From contig CM056743.1 of assembly GCA_029851415.1 (NCBI GenBank), forward strand, positions 126,572,305 through 126,636,304: a DNA stretch of 64,000 nucleotides. Reading direction: 5' to 3'. The notes beneath the pieces are model-generated. The model did not search any database and was not told the DNA's origin. It was given only the letters and a program-made list of their open reading frames with translations. Of the stretch, positions 49,681 to 61,298 are shown one piece after another. Position numbers and translations under genes: made by a program. This DNA comes from Eretmocerus hayati (lineage: Eukaryota; Arthropoda; Insecta; Hymenoptera; Aphelinidae). How positions within the stretch are numbered: position 1 is the stretch's first letter; each line of letters begins with the position of its first letter.

Positions 49681-50204
49681 TCGTAGTATAAAACTGCTTC
49701 TAGGCGCTATGCCTATCTATTTGCATAGTTTAAATTGCCCTCTCACGTGGAATAATGCGTTCTGCGCACGCGCAAAATATTGGAAAACTTTTTTCCCCAC
49801 CCTGTAGAGTTTTTGTTGGTGTAAAGATCGCGATCTCACCTTTATTTGGACGGTACCGCAGGGGTGCGCGCGCCCATACGATTAGGGTGAGTTTTTTGCG
49901 CGGATGAGTCAGCGAGCGTAAAGGCATATAACTTTGCGATTGCGAGTGTATCTCCTGATTAGAGTGACTCATTGCGGCATCTTTTGCGAAGAGTCACTAT
50001 GATGTGTGTACAACTTTTTGCTGTCATCATATGGTGGAAATCTGTTAGGATTTTTACAGCGAATGAGTTACGTTTGTTACGATATCGTCAGCGATTGTGT
50101 GACATTTGAATCGTGAATCGTGTGATTGAATATTAAAATTGTAGAAAATGGCTAAAGAAAAATGGGCACCGTAACAGTTTTATGACAAAATAGTAGGTTT
50201 TCAT

Positions 50205-50745
50205 ACGAAAACGCTTGGCCATGTTGATTTTCACGCATCTATTCATACTTTACGGACAGTTTATCAAAATAATACTTCGATACAAGGGTGTGAAACTTTT
50301 TTTTCGCGTTCGAGTGATGAGTTTCCGGCCTGAGCCGCTGGCGAGGGTCGAGATTATCACGAGGATGCAAAAAATTGGCTTTACTCCCAAGTATCGAACT
50401 TACGTTTTCGATTAACTGCGAGTAAAAACCGACAAATTTACGCACGGTGTATCAATACCTATTTTTACCATTTACCGATGATTGGGTGCCTACAAAATTG
50501 TAAAAATAGTATTCGCACCTCATCCATGGGGTTTCCCGCGTGCTGGATGATAGGTTATCGGCCTGAGCCACAGACGGAGTTCGCACCCAAGAACTCAGCG
50601 AGAAATGTACTATCTTCGCATCTTCATAATAGTTAGTTAGAAAATAAGATTTCACACCCTTGCATCGAAACGTATTATTTTTATCAGCTGTAGGGAAAAG
50701 AAAATCGAAAAACTGTGCGGAAAAGTCACATTCCCGCACAGACCA
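50205..50745. repeat. hairpin family A, cluster at 50.2-50.75 kb
   Basis: The cluster contains TTCGATACAAGGGTGTGAAA (50277-50296), its complement-type copies at 50380-50398 and 50650-50670, and two GCCTGAGCC-centred hairpins (near 50330 and 50570). It also has the loop hairpin 50459-50509 (loop CCGATGATTGGGTGCCTAC) and a CTGTGCGG…CCCGCACAG hairpin near 50708-50736. Order and words match 53.48-54.18 kb. No coding frame is conserved between the clusters. Confidence 0.75.
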
Positions 50746-50948
50746 TAGAAAAATATTTCACCATGTAATTTACATACATTTATATAAGAATCAACCGATG
50801 TGCAATCTTGGTAAGCCGGCAGCACTTGGATGAGATTGACGATACGTGATTTATTCTTGGGTTTGCCAAAAAGTACATACAAACCTATTAACCATACCGT
50901 AAATTAGTTCCTAACAATGTATGCAGTGACACACGCGATTGATCTCAA

Positions 50949-50969
50949 TAAAAAAAAAAAAAAAAAAAA
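50949..50969. repeat. poly(A) run
   Basis: About 21 A after CTCAAT; the start reads as an AATAAA. No retroposon body or target duplication is evident. Confidence 0.8.
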
Positions 50970-51380
50970 TTGATGAACGCGACGAACATAACGTGAAAGT
51001 GACGATTATTTTAGTGATCGTTATACCTATCGATAAATCTATCAATCTATTTTCAATTCATTCGGGAGCCCTATTTCGAACCCGACAGCAAAAAACATTC
51101 TAATGCGGTGTTGTAAAATTCTATACCTCATTTTGGAGCTTTGTTTCTAATATCTATTTGATAACCCTATATTACCTCAATCAACTCGCTACTCATACAG
51201 AGTTAAGGTCTTTGATTCGTAGCAATCGGTGACGATGAAATAGCGGTGCCACTATTCACTCAAGACACTTGGAATAACACTGATACGAACGTTTTGACTT
51301 CCTAGTCGGAACTGTACAAGTAAAAACGTTTTTTGTATTGAATGATCCTTCATTAATCTGACAAAATTTTTGCCATGCGT

Positions 51381-51941
51381 TTAAGGTAGTTGTACACCAA
51401 AATTGTTCATCAACAGAATTTCTCGAGATTCTGCAGAGAGATAGTTCTAATATCGAAGAGTACGTGTGCAAAATTCCAGAATGGCTGACCATCCCGTTTT
51501 CGAGTATTGATCGTCACAATTTGACCAGTTTTGCACATTTTTAACATTGCGTTTATGGGAGCGGGACCCAAAAAGGGCACAAAAATGGGTCCAGCGCAAA
51601 ACCTGATCAACAGAAAATGGTAGGACTGCGAGAGATCCGAGTTTATGTATCAATGAATCATATGGCCAAGCCTGGAGATGATGGACCACGTCGTTTTTTA
51701 GTAATTGTTCATACAAAGCGTAGAATGCAAAAAATGCGACACGTGATTTCGATTTTAGGGTAGATAACTTTGGAAACCATGCCTGATTCGGTTCAGGAAG
51801 GCTTAGATGACCGTTTTTGTTTATTGTTTGATGGAAAAAGTGCAGTTATTAACAATAATAATAATTTCGAATATTTTGATGTGAGCAAAAAAGTGAGGTT
51901 AAGTCTCTTTGACTCACGTAGTTGGTGTACAACTACCTTAA
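51381..51941. mobile_element. 553-bp MITE with TTAA duplication
   Basis: The tips GGTAGTTGTACACCAA (from 51385) and TTGGTGTACAACTACC (to 51937) are perfect inverted repeats flanked by TTAA on both sides. The interior is AT-rich with no transposase; the short frames inside are not domain-bearing. A TTAA target fits piggyBac or Kolobok superfamilies. The tip does not start CCC, so I lean to Kolobok but cannot decide. Confidence 0.85.
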
Positions 51942-51944
51942 GGA

Positions 51945-53480
51945 GAAACTCGAGTGGTTGCAATAATTTGTCGATTAGAAAATCTGTGAAAATTACCCAA
52001 AAATTCAAAATTCTGATTTCTAAAATTCAAAATTCATTTCAAAATTTCGAATGATCTTTCAACAAAGTTTGAAAAAGAGTATATTCTTGTATAAATCTGG
52101 ATGTCAATGGTGTAGGTCCTTGTCAAATCGAGATTGATACAAATTTGGAACGAGTTACAAACATTTTTTCAAGATAAAGTGAATTATTCAACACTAAAAT
52201 GACCATTTTTTTAACAAACTCAAAAAATCTTAATGAGCTTTAAATTCAATAGAATTTTTACCCCCCATCACATCAAATCTCCCCATTTATTTTCGAAAGT
52301 TAAGAGGAAAATATTTTATTTTATACATCGCTCGAGCTAACGAAGGAATGAAAGAACGAACGAACGAGCAAGCGAGCTATATAGCAGTTTGCTTTGAGCT
52401 GGCTCAGCATCGAGAATAAAGGCGACAAGCAAGGCTTGCGAAAGCTGGCGGCGCAGCTCGTATACGTCAGAGAGTCGGTCGACGCCAGTCTCTGCAATGA
52501 ATGTACAGTATACGGCCCTGGCTGATGGCTTGCTGCCGCGCCGATATAATGTACAGAATTTGCCGTTGGTGTGTGTGTGTGTTTTTCCTGAGTATTACAA
52601 TTAGTGTGCGTGTAGCAGATATTATTTTAATTCTTTTTATTCATTTGTGGTACATATTAGCAGGTGTATCTGACTTTCACCCATATCACATTAAATCAAG
52701 ATCATTATTTTTTATAATACCAAATTAATTTGGTCAAAATTCACACGCACTTAGTTTTTTTTTTTCAAAGTTACACAATTTCATTGACTATGTATGTACA
52801 TAAGTTCAAGCATTTTTATTTCAACAATCTGCCAGATCAACACCCACCCACTCACATATGAAGACACCTTATATTCCGACAGATTACTCAGACTATGAGC
52901 GACGATGGTGTGTCGTGGATACGGACGAACGGGCAAGCATTACCTCATCGCTCGAGAACCAGCATCGGTTATGAGCTGGACACCTAAGTATCCTATGTGT
53001 TCAAGGATGCAATTTTATCAGAATATATATCCAAATTAATCGTTTTTTTGTGAAAATTTCATGTCAAGTTTCGAACTTAACGACCCTCAGACAATGGAGT
53101 GATTCCTGTGTTTAAATCTCAACACAACGACAAAATTAATTTCTTGTCAATTTTTGATATGAAAAATCGAGCTAGAACGACACGATTCGGCGGCACATGA
53201 GTACACGCGAGCTCCAAGATAGATACAGTGAAAAACACTGTACCTATGTTGCTGCAGCAAAAAGCTCGAACCTCAGTCTTTCACCGAAAATTTAGAAAAT
53301 CACACGAGAGTAAAAAGATTCCTTAAATCTGGCAAAGTTTCATTCGTCAATTTTGACAGATTATGTTTAGATTAACTTAACTTTTAACCTCGACCTCACT
53401 TAGTAAATGAAGACTTTGCTGGCAAATTGTAAATTCCAGTAAAATTGGACATTTTTAAAAAATGAGTCCAAAATAGTACA
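51945..53480. other. gene-free stretch with promoter-like patch
   Basis: AT-rich. The patch 52370-52560 is CpG/AGC-rich with AGCAAGCGAGC and TATATAGC words and resembles the islands at 15.0 and 49.3 kb. Nothing else supportable. Confidence 0.45.
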
Positions 53481-53482
53481 TT

Positions 53483-54183
53483 GCGATACAAGGTTGGAAA
53501 TAGGTTTTATGCAATTTTCCGATGTTTGAGTGCTTACAAAATTGCATAAAATAGCATTCGCGCCTCGAGTATGAGGTTCCCCGCTTCCGAGCGATTATTT
53601 CAACCCTCGCCTGCGGCTCGGTCCGAAAACCAATCGCTCAGAGGCGAGCTACAACCTGATAATCTCGGTGCAAAATCTACTACTGCACCCATGTATCGAA
53701 CTGCGTTTTTCGACAAACTGTGCGAGAAAGAGGAAAACCAGTACGGGAAAGACACTATTGCGCACAGCGTGTCGAAAATAGTATATTACGAAACGGCTTT
53801 GATTCTGTAAGCACTGCCGGAAATTTTTACACACGAGGGTAACAACAGTGCCTAAAGTGTTACTCGAGTGTGTAAAGTTTCCGACAGTGCGTAAAGTATC
53901 GAAGTCGTTTCGTACGATATTTTTCGCAATTCGATGTGCGTAAAGGTTTTCCTTACGCACCGAAAAAATGGTCTTTACGCACTAACTTTACGCACATGAT
54001 TGCGAAATAGTATATTTCGCACCGAGTTCATGAGGTTGTAGCTCGCTTCTGAGATTGGTTTTCGGCCCGAGCCGGAGGCGAGGGTTGACATGATCGCTCG
54101 GAAGCGGGGAACCTCATGAACGAGGCGCGAAAGTTATTTTTCGCAATTTTCCGAGGTTTGGGTGCCTACAAAATTGCGAAAAA
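53483..54183. repeat. hairpin family A, main cluster
   Basis: Successive hairpins occur here. 53505-53551 has a 14-bp perfect stem and loop CCGATGTTTGAGTGCTTAC. 53565-53665 is a GAGGTT…AACCT hairpin with a nested CCTCGCC/GGCTCGG hairpin. 53707-53778 is TTTTCGACA…TGTCGAAAA. 53788-53913 is a three-tiered stem ACGAAACG…CGTTTCGT. GTGCGTAAAG/CTTTACGCAC dyads lie at 53935-53995. 54015-54122 is the reverse complement of 53565-53665. 54137-54183 has a 14-bp perfect stem and loop CCGAGGTTTGGGTGCCTAC. Non-coding; class unknown. Confidence 0.8.
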
Positions 54184-54646
54184 GATCATTTTTAAACTTT
54201 TTCGAAGACTCGCACTATTCGTTCTAATTCTGACATTTACCAAGTTACCCAAACATTTGTGAAAATGCTTTGAGAGGCAAAAATGATGATGCGCGAACTA
54301 ATCCGCGTGAAGCACCGCATCACACAGATACACGCGAAAGTTCAGTTGGAGTGGAGTGGGAGGAGCTTTGAGCTTTATCCGATTCAACAAGTGCCTCTTA
54401 GCTTTATAGTATACACCGGCGCCAATGTGCCCTCCTTCATCGCTTTCTTCCAAACTGACTCTATATAATACTTATACTAGAGAAAGCGGGGTATAGGTAA
54501 TACACGATGCGCGAAGGCTTAGAAACTCCCAAGACAGCTTTTCGACCCTCTCTTTAGTGATGTCACCTCCACGCGGTTCTTGTACATAAAACTTAAAGCT
54601 TGCGACTGCGCTCTCATGACCACATCTCTTATCCTATCCTATTCAT

Positions 54647-55183
54647 ATGTATCTATATAGATTCGATAAGACGTCGCATAGAGGACCATGCGCGAGTTTA
54701 AATTTCCGCGACCACGTGCTCTTCGCGCGCGCGCGCGCGCTATGCGGAGAGACATTGATAAATATGATAATGCACCCGGCTACTCGACTACTTATAACGC
54801 AAGACGGTTGCAACGCGATGGATGATGATGTACCGACGGAGCTACATGCATTATTAGCGCTGATGTTTGGATGCCGGCTTTTGATGTATATTGAAAGCTC
54901 TCTCTTGTGTTTGCGCTTCGATCAGCTGATGACATCGAAGCGTGTGGCTTTAGTGAGGCCGTTGGCTGCTTTGCGATTTGATTTTCATGATTTTATGATG
55001 CGCGCCGCTCTGATGAAGAAATTCAAAAATTCGACCATAAATTTTGGGTATCAATTTAAGTGTATTGACATGACGAGAACATCTGGCTTTGATTGTTACA
55101 AACTACCGCTAATTATTTCACCAACTTTTTTTTTAATCATATTTGTTGGGTCGGGAAAACGTTCATCAGGTTCAATTTTTTAG
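54647..55183 (+). CDS. 178-codon ORF, unrecognised, probably fortuitous
   Basis: This is one of the longest ATG-initiated frames in the window. It starts inside promoter-like sequence, crosses a (CG)8 run (encoding ARARA) and a TTTTTTT run, and ends at TAG 55181. The middle (VPTELHALLALMFGCRLLMY) is hydrophobic. I recognise no domain. Composition changes abruptly along the frame, which argues against one coding exon. Confidence 0.15.
   Translation: MYLYRFDKTSHRGPCASLNFRDHVLFARARALCGETLINMIMHPATRLLITQDGCNAMDDDVPTELHALLALMFGCRLLMYIESSLLCLRFDQLMTSKRVALVRPLAALRFDFHDFMMRAALMKKFKNSTINFGYQFKCIDMTRTSGFDCYKLPLIISPTFFLIIFVGSGKRSSGSIF
54724..54740. repeat. (CG)8 tract
   Basis: Seventeen bases of strict CG alternation, preceded by CACGTGCTCTT. 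Survival of CG runs indicates little CpG methylation-driven decay. Confidence 0.95.
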
Positions 55184-55189
55184 AGTCTA

Positions 55190-56515
55190 AAAATTGAAAA
55201 TGAAACAGAAAACTATATCACAGATTTTTAATTATGCTTCTGGGTTACATCATCGATCAATTTTGAAACTCCAATTGCCATATTAATCAGAATGAGGGTC
55301 AGAATCATCAAAGTGTCAAAAGTTGACTCTGAGCTTGGTAAACCCTCTCCAAAATCATTAATATCACTATAGCATCTTTGTAAGGTATAATCTATAAAAT
55401 AATCATTCTGTTACAAATGTCATCTGCACGAGACTGACCTGAGTTAGATGATTTACATACTTTAAGAGAATATAAAAAATTTCGAAGTCAAATGAGTTAA
55501 TTTTGGAGGAAAAAAAATCAAAGAATGCAATTCGAAAGGATTGATTTTGACTTGAATCCAAAAGCTGAATATTTAGGGAAGGTCGCGTGAGGGAGACATA
55601 GGCGCGTTCAACCCAACGCCGCGCCGGAGTGAGGCCGGATCGAAGCGGTGTTCAGGGTGCGCGCGGGGGACGACCTCGTTAGATGACGACGACGACGACG
55701 ACGATCTGGCTCCTCCTGCATGCATACTCGGTATCATCAGAGCTCGTCTGAGAGAGTCCTCCAAGTAGGACGAGCAACGGATGCCTATACCGCTCGCTTC
55801 TTCTCTCCATATATACCTCGACACTCTCTTATATATACATTCATTTCGTCCCGTACGCTATCTATAACCTTGTCAGTATAAAAGGATGTCAGACCTCCTG
55901 ATGACTATTTGAAAAAGCTCCCTTTTGTTAATAGGGATAGTTTTAGAAACTATTTGAAATTGATACGAAATTATGAAAAAAAAAAAAAAAATTGAGCAGG
56001 TAAAAAAATCTTGTTTTTTTTTATTTTCAAAGGATTCGCACATCAAGGAGACTGATGTACCGTGTTGTGGCGCTCACGGTTGTTGTGTTATTGCCCCAGC
56101 CGTGTAGTGTCCTTCCTCGGTGAGCATATATATGAGATATTGTATGTATATAACGCGAGTGTAATTTCACTGTTGAGCTCATGAGCAAAATCGCACGTAT
56201 AAGGCTCTTTGTTCGTTGTTCACACTCGAGCAGAGCGGCAAAACACTTTGCGTTAACACTTTTTCATTGCTGTAAATGAGGTTGCAAAATGATCGCCGTT
56301 ATTTTTTTACAAAATTTCCCAACGCCGATCGTAAGAGTTCTGTGCTATCGATGATAAAATGCTCCAGAAGATGTGACATAGTAATGTTTTTTGCTCGGTT
56401 TTTTGTATTTTGGAGTTTCCTAGGTCATTATATCTGAATTAACTCGTTGAATTTTGAGTTCAGTGTATGGGACAAAAGCTATTTCCGATATTTCGTGATA
56501 ACGCTTGATGGCGAC
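55190..56515. other. gene-free stretch
   Basis: AT-rich with a CpG-rich patch 55580-55810 that holds (GAC)7 at about 55684-55704, and a poly(A) run near 55976-55991. No supportable gene. Confidence 0.5.
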
Positions 56516-56517
56516 AC

Positions 56518-58658
56518 CACCCGTGTAAAAAAAATCGTCTTGCACAAAGTCTGGCAAAAATGTCTTCCTAAACGTCTCAAGGGAAGTCTGGCTAACGAGA
56601 CTTAGCGAGACTTCGAATTGTATCACGGAAAGTCTGGCTCATCCAGACAGACTTTGATCAAGACTCTGAGCAGACGAGGACACAGAGAAAAAGTCTCGCA
56701 AATCGTCCGCGAGATTTCGCCAGACTTTCCGCGAGATTTCATAAAATTTTCTAGTTCTTATTGCAAAGTTCGGAAGAATGTCTGGGATAATTTTCCAGAC
56801 TAAAGCCGAGACAGTCATATCTATGATTTAAAGTCTGGCATAATTAGCGAGACTGAAACCCAGACCTCAAGCATTTCGCTCGAGGTCTGGTCTATTTTCC
56901 CAGACTACATTAGAGATGTTATGTGTACGATGTGAGGTCTGGCATGATTCGCCAGACCACTGTAAAGACTTATTGCCAGATTTTTGGCATGTGCGTATAG
57001 TGTCGTGAGATGTCTCGAATTTTCACCCAGACGCGGTGCGGTACCAATGTTTCGTGTTATCGGTTTTACGACGGCCACAATTTCATGCGCGTATCGTGAG
57101 ATTGAATTTTCATGAGCCAAATCCTATCGGAATCAATCATCAATGTCTTTTGTTGTCATTCTTCGTGAACGGGATGGATGCAAAAATCGAAGCTTTTCCA
57201 CACTAGCAGCAAGGCTCCTCCGATTTGCACCTGGAACAAAAAATAGCACACAAAGGATTTTTAAGTTCCTTCCAAATGATATTTTCGAAATTGTTGCGCG
57301 AGGTGATTAAACGTAATTGTATTGATGGAAAAATTATACCAGTTGCTACTAAGAAGGACGAGGTTATATGCGGGCAGCGCGCAGTTTAGCCCTCACATTT
57401 ACTCAAAATTCAGGCTACTAAAAAAACTGAAAATACTTATTTGATGTGCAGATCGCATCCGCCGTGCCTTGGTGAGAGTTTTTCACTCTTCAAACAGATA
57501 GTGTTCATCAGTAGAGAGCCTGGAGCGTCCAAGTCAGAGTCTTTGAAATTTTTTGATCGTCAATGTTGTTGTCGAGCAAACGGAGTGAACTTGCTGAGGT
57601 TGTGGTATTCCCGATCCATGCAACATTGATTGCATGCTTTTCAAGCTCTCTACCGACGACGATTATCTGTTTGACAGGAGAAAATTCTCGCCACCCAGCT
57701 CGTCACGGCTCGACGGATGCGATCTGCACACCAGATAAGTATTTTCAAGTTTTTTTAGTAGCCTGAATTTTGAGTAAATGTGAGGGCTAAACTGCGCGCT
57801 GACCGCATATAACCTCGTCCTTCTTAGTAGCAACTGGTCTAATTTTTCCATCAATACAATTACGTTTAATCATGTCGCGCAACAATTTCGAAAATATCCT
57901 TCGGAAGGAACTTACAATCCTTTGTGTGCTATTTTTTGTTCCAGGTGCAAATCGGAGGAGCCTTGCTGCTAGTGTGGAAAAGCTTCGATTTTTGCATCCA
58001 TCCCGTTCACGAAGAATGACAACAAAAGACATTGATGATTGATTCCGATAGGATTTGGCTCATGAAAATTCAATCTCACGATACGCGCATGAAATTGTGG
58101 CCGTCGTAAAACCGATAACACGAAACATTGGTACCGCACCGCGTCTGGGTGAAAATTCGAGACATCTCACGACACTATACGCACATGCCAAAAATCTGGC
58201 AATAAGTCTTTACAGTGGTCTGGCGAATCATGCCAGACCTCACATCGTACACATAACATCTCTAATGTAGTCTGGGAAAATAGACCAGACCTCGAGCGAT
58301 ACGTTTGAGGTCTGGGTTTCAGTCTCGCTAATTATGCCAGACTTTAAATCATAGATATGACTGTCTCGGCTTTAGTCTGGAAAATTATCCCAGACATTCT
58401 GCCGAACTTTGCAATAAGAACTAGAAAATTTTATGAAATCTCGCGGAAAGTCTGGCGAAATCTCGCGGACGATTTGCGAGACTTTTTCTCTGTATCCTCG
58501 TCTGCTCAGAGTCTTGATCAAAGTCTGTCTGGATGAGCCAGACTTTCCGTGATACAATTCGAAGTCTCGCTAAGTCTCGTTAGCCAGACTTCCCTTGAGA
58601 CGTTTAGGGAGACATTTTTTGCCAGACTTTGTGCAAGACGATTTTTTTTACACGGGCA
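56518..58658. mobile_element. 2.14-kb foldback element with AGTCTGG-rich arms
   Basis: The left arm 56520-57461 and right arm 57714-58656 are near-identical inverted copies around a unique 252-bp spacer. The tips are CCCGTGTAAAAAA and its complement, with CA on each side (56518-56519 and 58657-58658). The outer 450 bp of each arm carries dozens of AGTCTGG/CCAGACT and GAGACT/AGTCTC words in both orientations. Inner arms contain short frames present in both copies (71 codons, minus at 57120-56905 and plus at 58055-58270), and a longer one (81 codons, minus 58032-57787) that a 1-bp indel shortens in the left arm. No transposase motif is recognised. Confidence 0.9.
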
Positions 58659-58659
58659 G

Positions 58660-60590
58660 AAAATTCTGCAAAAAATTTGACAATGTTTTGGACAATTTTG
58701 AATCACGTTGGAAGAATTAAACCTTCGTATTCTACCATTTTTGAGAGAAAAAAGAATAACAAATGTGTCGACTCACACATGTTGCCATTTTCTATGATTT
58801 TGATACCAATATTTGATGTTTTGACTACCAGAAAGTGGTTGCTAATACCAGAAATCCTTTCTTATTTCAACGGGCTAAAATTCTGTACCCACGTCAGATT
58901 AATGAAATATTATTACGAGTCGCAGACATTGATCTTCATAATTGATGCTGATGCAAATCCAGGGATATATGCAAGATGTCTCTGACGGTAACGCGTGCTC
59001 CATCAGGAGCGAGTTGAGCCCTACAACCACCAATACTTGCTCTTCTGTACAAGATTAAATAAATGAACCCAGCATATGATCCAAAACGATAAATTTCCAT
59101 TAAGCAATCACAAAATAAATATAGATTTTCGTTCACAGAATTTTGAAATTTTATTTGAACGCAGCATTATTGAAATGATATTGTAATCGAGTATTTCAGC
59201 CCTGCGTGTGATATAAATCCAATGTAGTGACCCTAGACAATTTTATCCCGAGCAAAACGAGAGAAATAAATCTTTAATCAGCTAGGCGGGCTCGTAGGCG
59301 GGACATACTATTCTCCTAGATCATTTTCCACTTCTCCTCTTGAAATCCCTATGACACAGTTACCATGTGACATTGTTAAGTTCTTGAATTTCATTGAATT
59401 TTTGAGATATTGCAGAATTTCGATAACAGACGCCAATTCCATAAATTTTTCGAAATCGGCGTTTTTTTCAAAAACATGGGTCGAAAATTGATGACGATTT
59501 TTGAGTAATCATAGAAATAGGTACTCAGAAATGCCTACTGCGCTCGTCAACCTTCTCTCATTTCACGCAATGATCGCAATGAGTTGCTATCGATACCCCC
59601 ATCGATTCATGGATAGATTTTATTGATTGATTTCCAGGCGCGCAATTTCCCGCTCTTTCAACGCTCGATCCAAGATTTCATTCGAATCCACTGAAACTTC
59701 TCGAGTCTTGCGTCTTGAGTTGATAAGATACTGCATGCGAACGCGAGCGCTCAACGCTCAAAAAGTTGAGACTCCATTTGAAATTGCGATAATATTTTAT
59801 CAAAATGCATAGATTTTACCTATTGAACATTTCAAATTTCACGCGTTATCGTACGTAAAGAATTCGTCCGAAGGAATTTTAAACCTGTCAAACTCGTTAA
59901 AAAAAAATTTGACCCTCTACAAAATTTCCTCAACATGAACCTGCGTCGAATATTCAATATACACATTACACAAGTATCGATTGCTGTTCCATCAAACGGT
60001 TTCGATCGAAATCAGGCTCATTATCTGTTCATTATCAGCAATTCTTGCTTCGATCGCTTTATCAGGCCAAGCCAATATAACCTACCTCCCACTATACACG
60101 ATATCTTCCTTCATACAATATTGGCGCTTTGGCAATCAAAATTGTCTTTCAAACTTACCCAATCTTACATTACCTCTCCTCCTGTGGTAATCTGTCAAAT
60201 TGACCATCTCCGCTAACCATAAGAATTGAAGTAAAGAAGTAAATTTAGTCTCCAAAAAAAACTCGGAAAAAACTCGAAATTCCTATGAAATATCTCAAAA
60301 TAGCCTAATTGACGTTAATAATCCACTTCAAACGATAATTTTTCGGTGATACCGACCAACCGAAACTACATAGCAGAATATCAAAATTACATTCCACCTC
60401 ATCAGATCCCAGCGAACAAAAAATTTCACAGCCAATATATTCGAGGTCTCGAATAAGCTGCATTCCTTTAAAAAAAGAATGGCAAGTGATACAAAAAATT
60501 GAGAAAATACATCAGATAGGAAAAATTTTGGAGATTTTTATGCAATTATCGTTATAAAATTCGGTCCACCGGTGCGCTAGATACAGGATA
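58660..60590. other. gene-free stretch
   Basis: AT-rich. A plus frame 58629-58982 and shorter ones lack domains. No repeats were noticed. Confidence 0.45.
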
Positions 60591-60912
60591 AGTTTTACTT
60601 CGTGTTTTGTTATAAAGCGCGCAACTGGCTGGCTATGTTCGTTGGAAACGGGTGTATATAGAGAAGAGAACGCGGCTCTCGCTCGGCATCGCAAGTCTCG
60701 TCGGTCTTGCTGGCTCACCCGGCCCCGCGCGAGCGTTCGATCCAATCCAGCGTTATATAGCTTGGTAGTTTGCTTGTATATCTGGCGTCATGTGCCGCCC
60801 ACGTGGGTGTATGCGTGCCGCTGCTCCGAAACTTATACAACCTAACCTCCCCACACACATACACATCTCTCTCTCTCTCATCTTTCTCTTTCTCGCTTTT
60901 AGTGCGATGAGC

Positions 60913-60916
<4 letters not shown>

Positions 60917-60958
<42 letters not shown>
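60917..60958. repeat. (AT)21 microsatellite
   Basis: Uninterrupted AT alternation for 42 bp. Confidence 0.95.
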
Positions 60959-60960
<2 letters not shown>

Positions 60961-60985
60961 CATATGAGCGCTTTGAAAACTCAGT

Positions 60986-60995
60986 GGCGCCACCT
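60986..60995 (-). promoter_or_regulatory. CTCF-like core AGGTGGCGCC
   Basis: GGCGCCACCT on the plus strand, in the context CAGTGGCGCCACCTAGCG; the minus strand reads AGGTGGCGCC, the core of CTCF sites. Single-motif evidence only. Confidence 0.35.
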
Positions 60996-61298
60996 AGCGT
61001 TTCATAGAAGCGCGAGCGACGCGACACTTGCAATACTTGGAAGACTGGTTTGCTGCTGTTTCAGTCAGTCAGTGTTGAACAGTCGCGCGGTACGGGAGCG
61101 TACAGTGTATATTTGAGAGCTCCGGCCAGCTCTCTCGTATGAGAGAGCAGACCGCCAAGTGCAAACATAGCGACTTTCACCCGCGCTTATAAAGCGTATA
61201 CTTTATTTCTTACACATTACACACGCAATGTAAAAAGTTTTTATTTCTTCTGAAAAATTTAATTCCTAGCGCGGAATATAAATTTTACATAAAATAGT

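Larger units (their letters stand above)
46740..50200. other. gene-free stretch with two CpG-rich promoter-like islands
   Basis: Islands at about 47030-47510 and 49260-49680 contrast with AT-rich flanks. The first includes a GTAAGTAT word at 47132 and a GT/TA microsatellite. A minus frame 48559-48332 is mildly coding-like (SKYRRSLRTLAIKSI) without domain. No gene is called. Confidence 0.4.
60590..61140 (+). promoter_or_regulatory. promoter-like region
   Basis: GC-rich sequence with the E-box palindrome CCCACGTGGG (60798-60807), TATATAG words, and a splice-acceptor-like CT tract ending CTTTTAG at 60902. It also has an AT microsatellite and a TCAGTCAGTCAGTG cluster (61061-61074) resembling repeated arthropod initiators. 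The orientation call is an inference from the initiator and the downstream donor at 61514. Confidence 0.35.

Noticed and set aside
60790..61116. 108-codon frame through the AT microsatellite
   Set aside because: The (AT)21 run encodes alternating Ile-Tyr and holds the frame open by chance. The start is not in a credible context.
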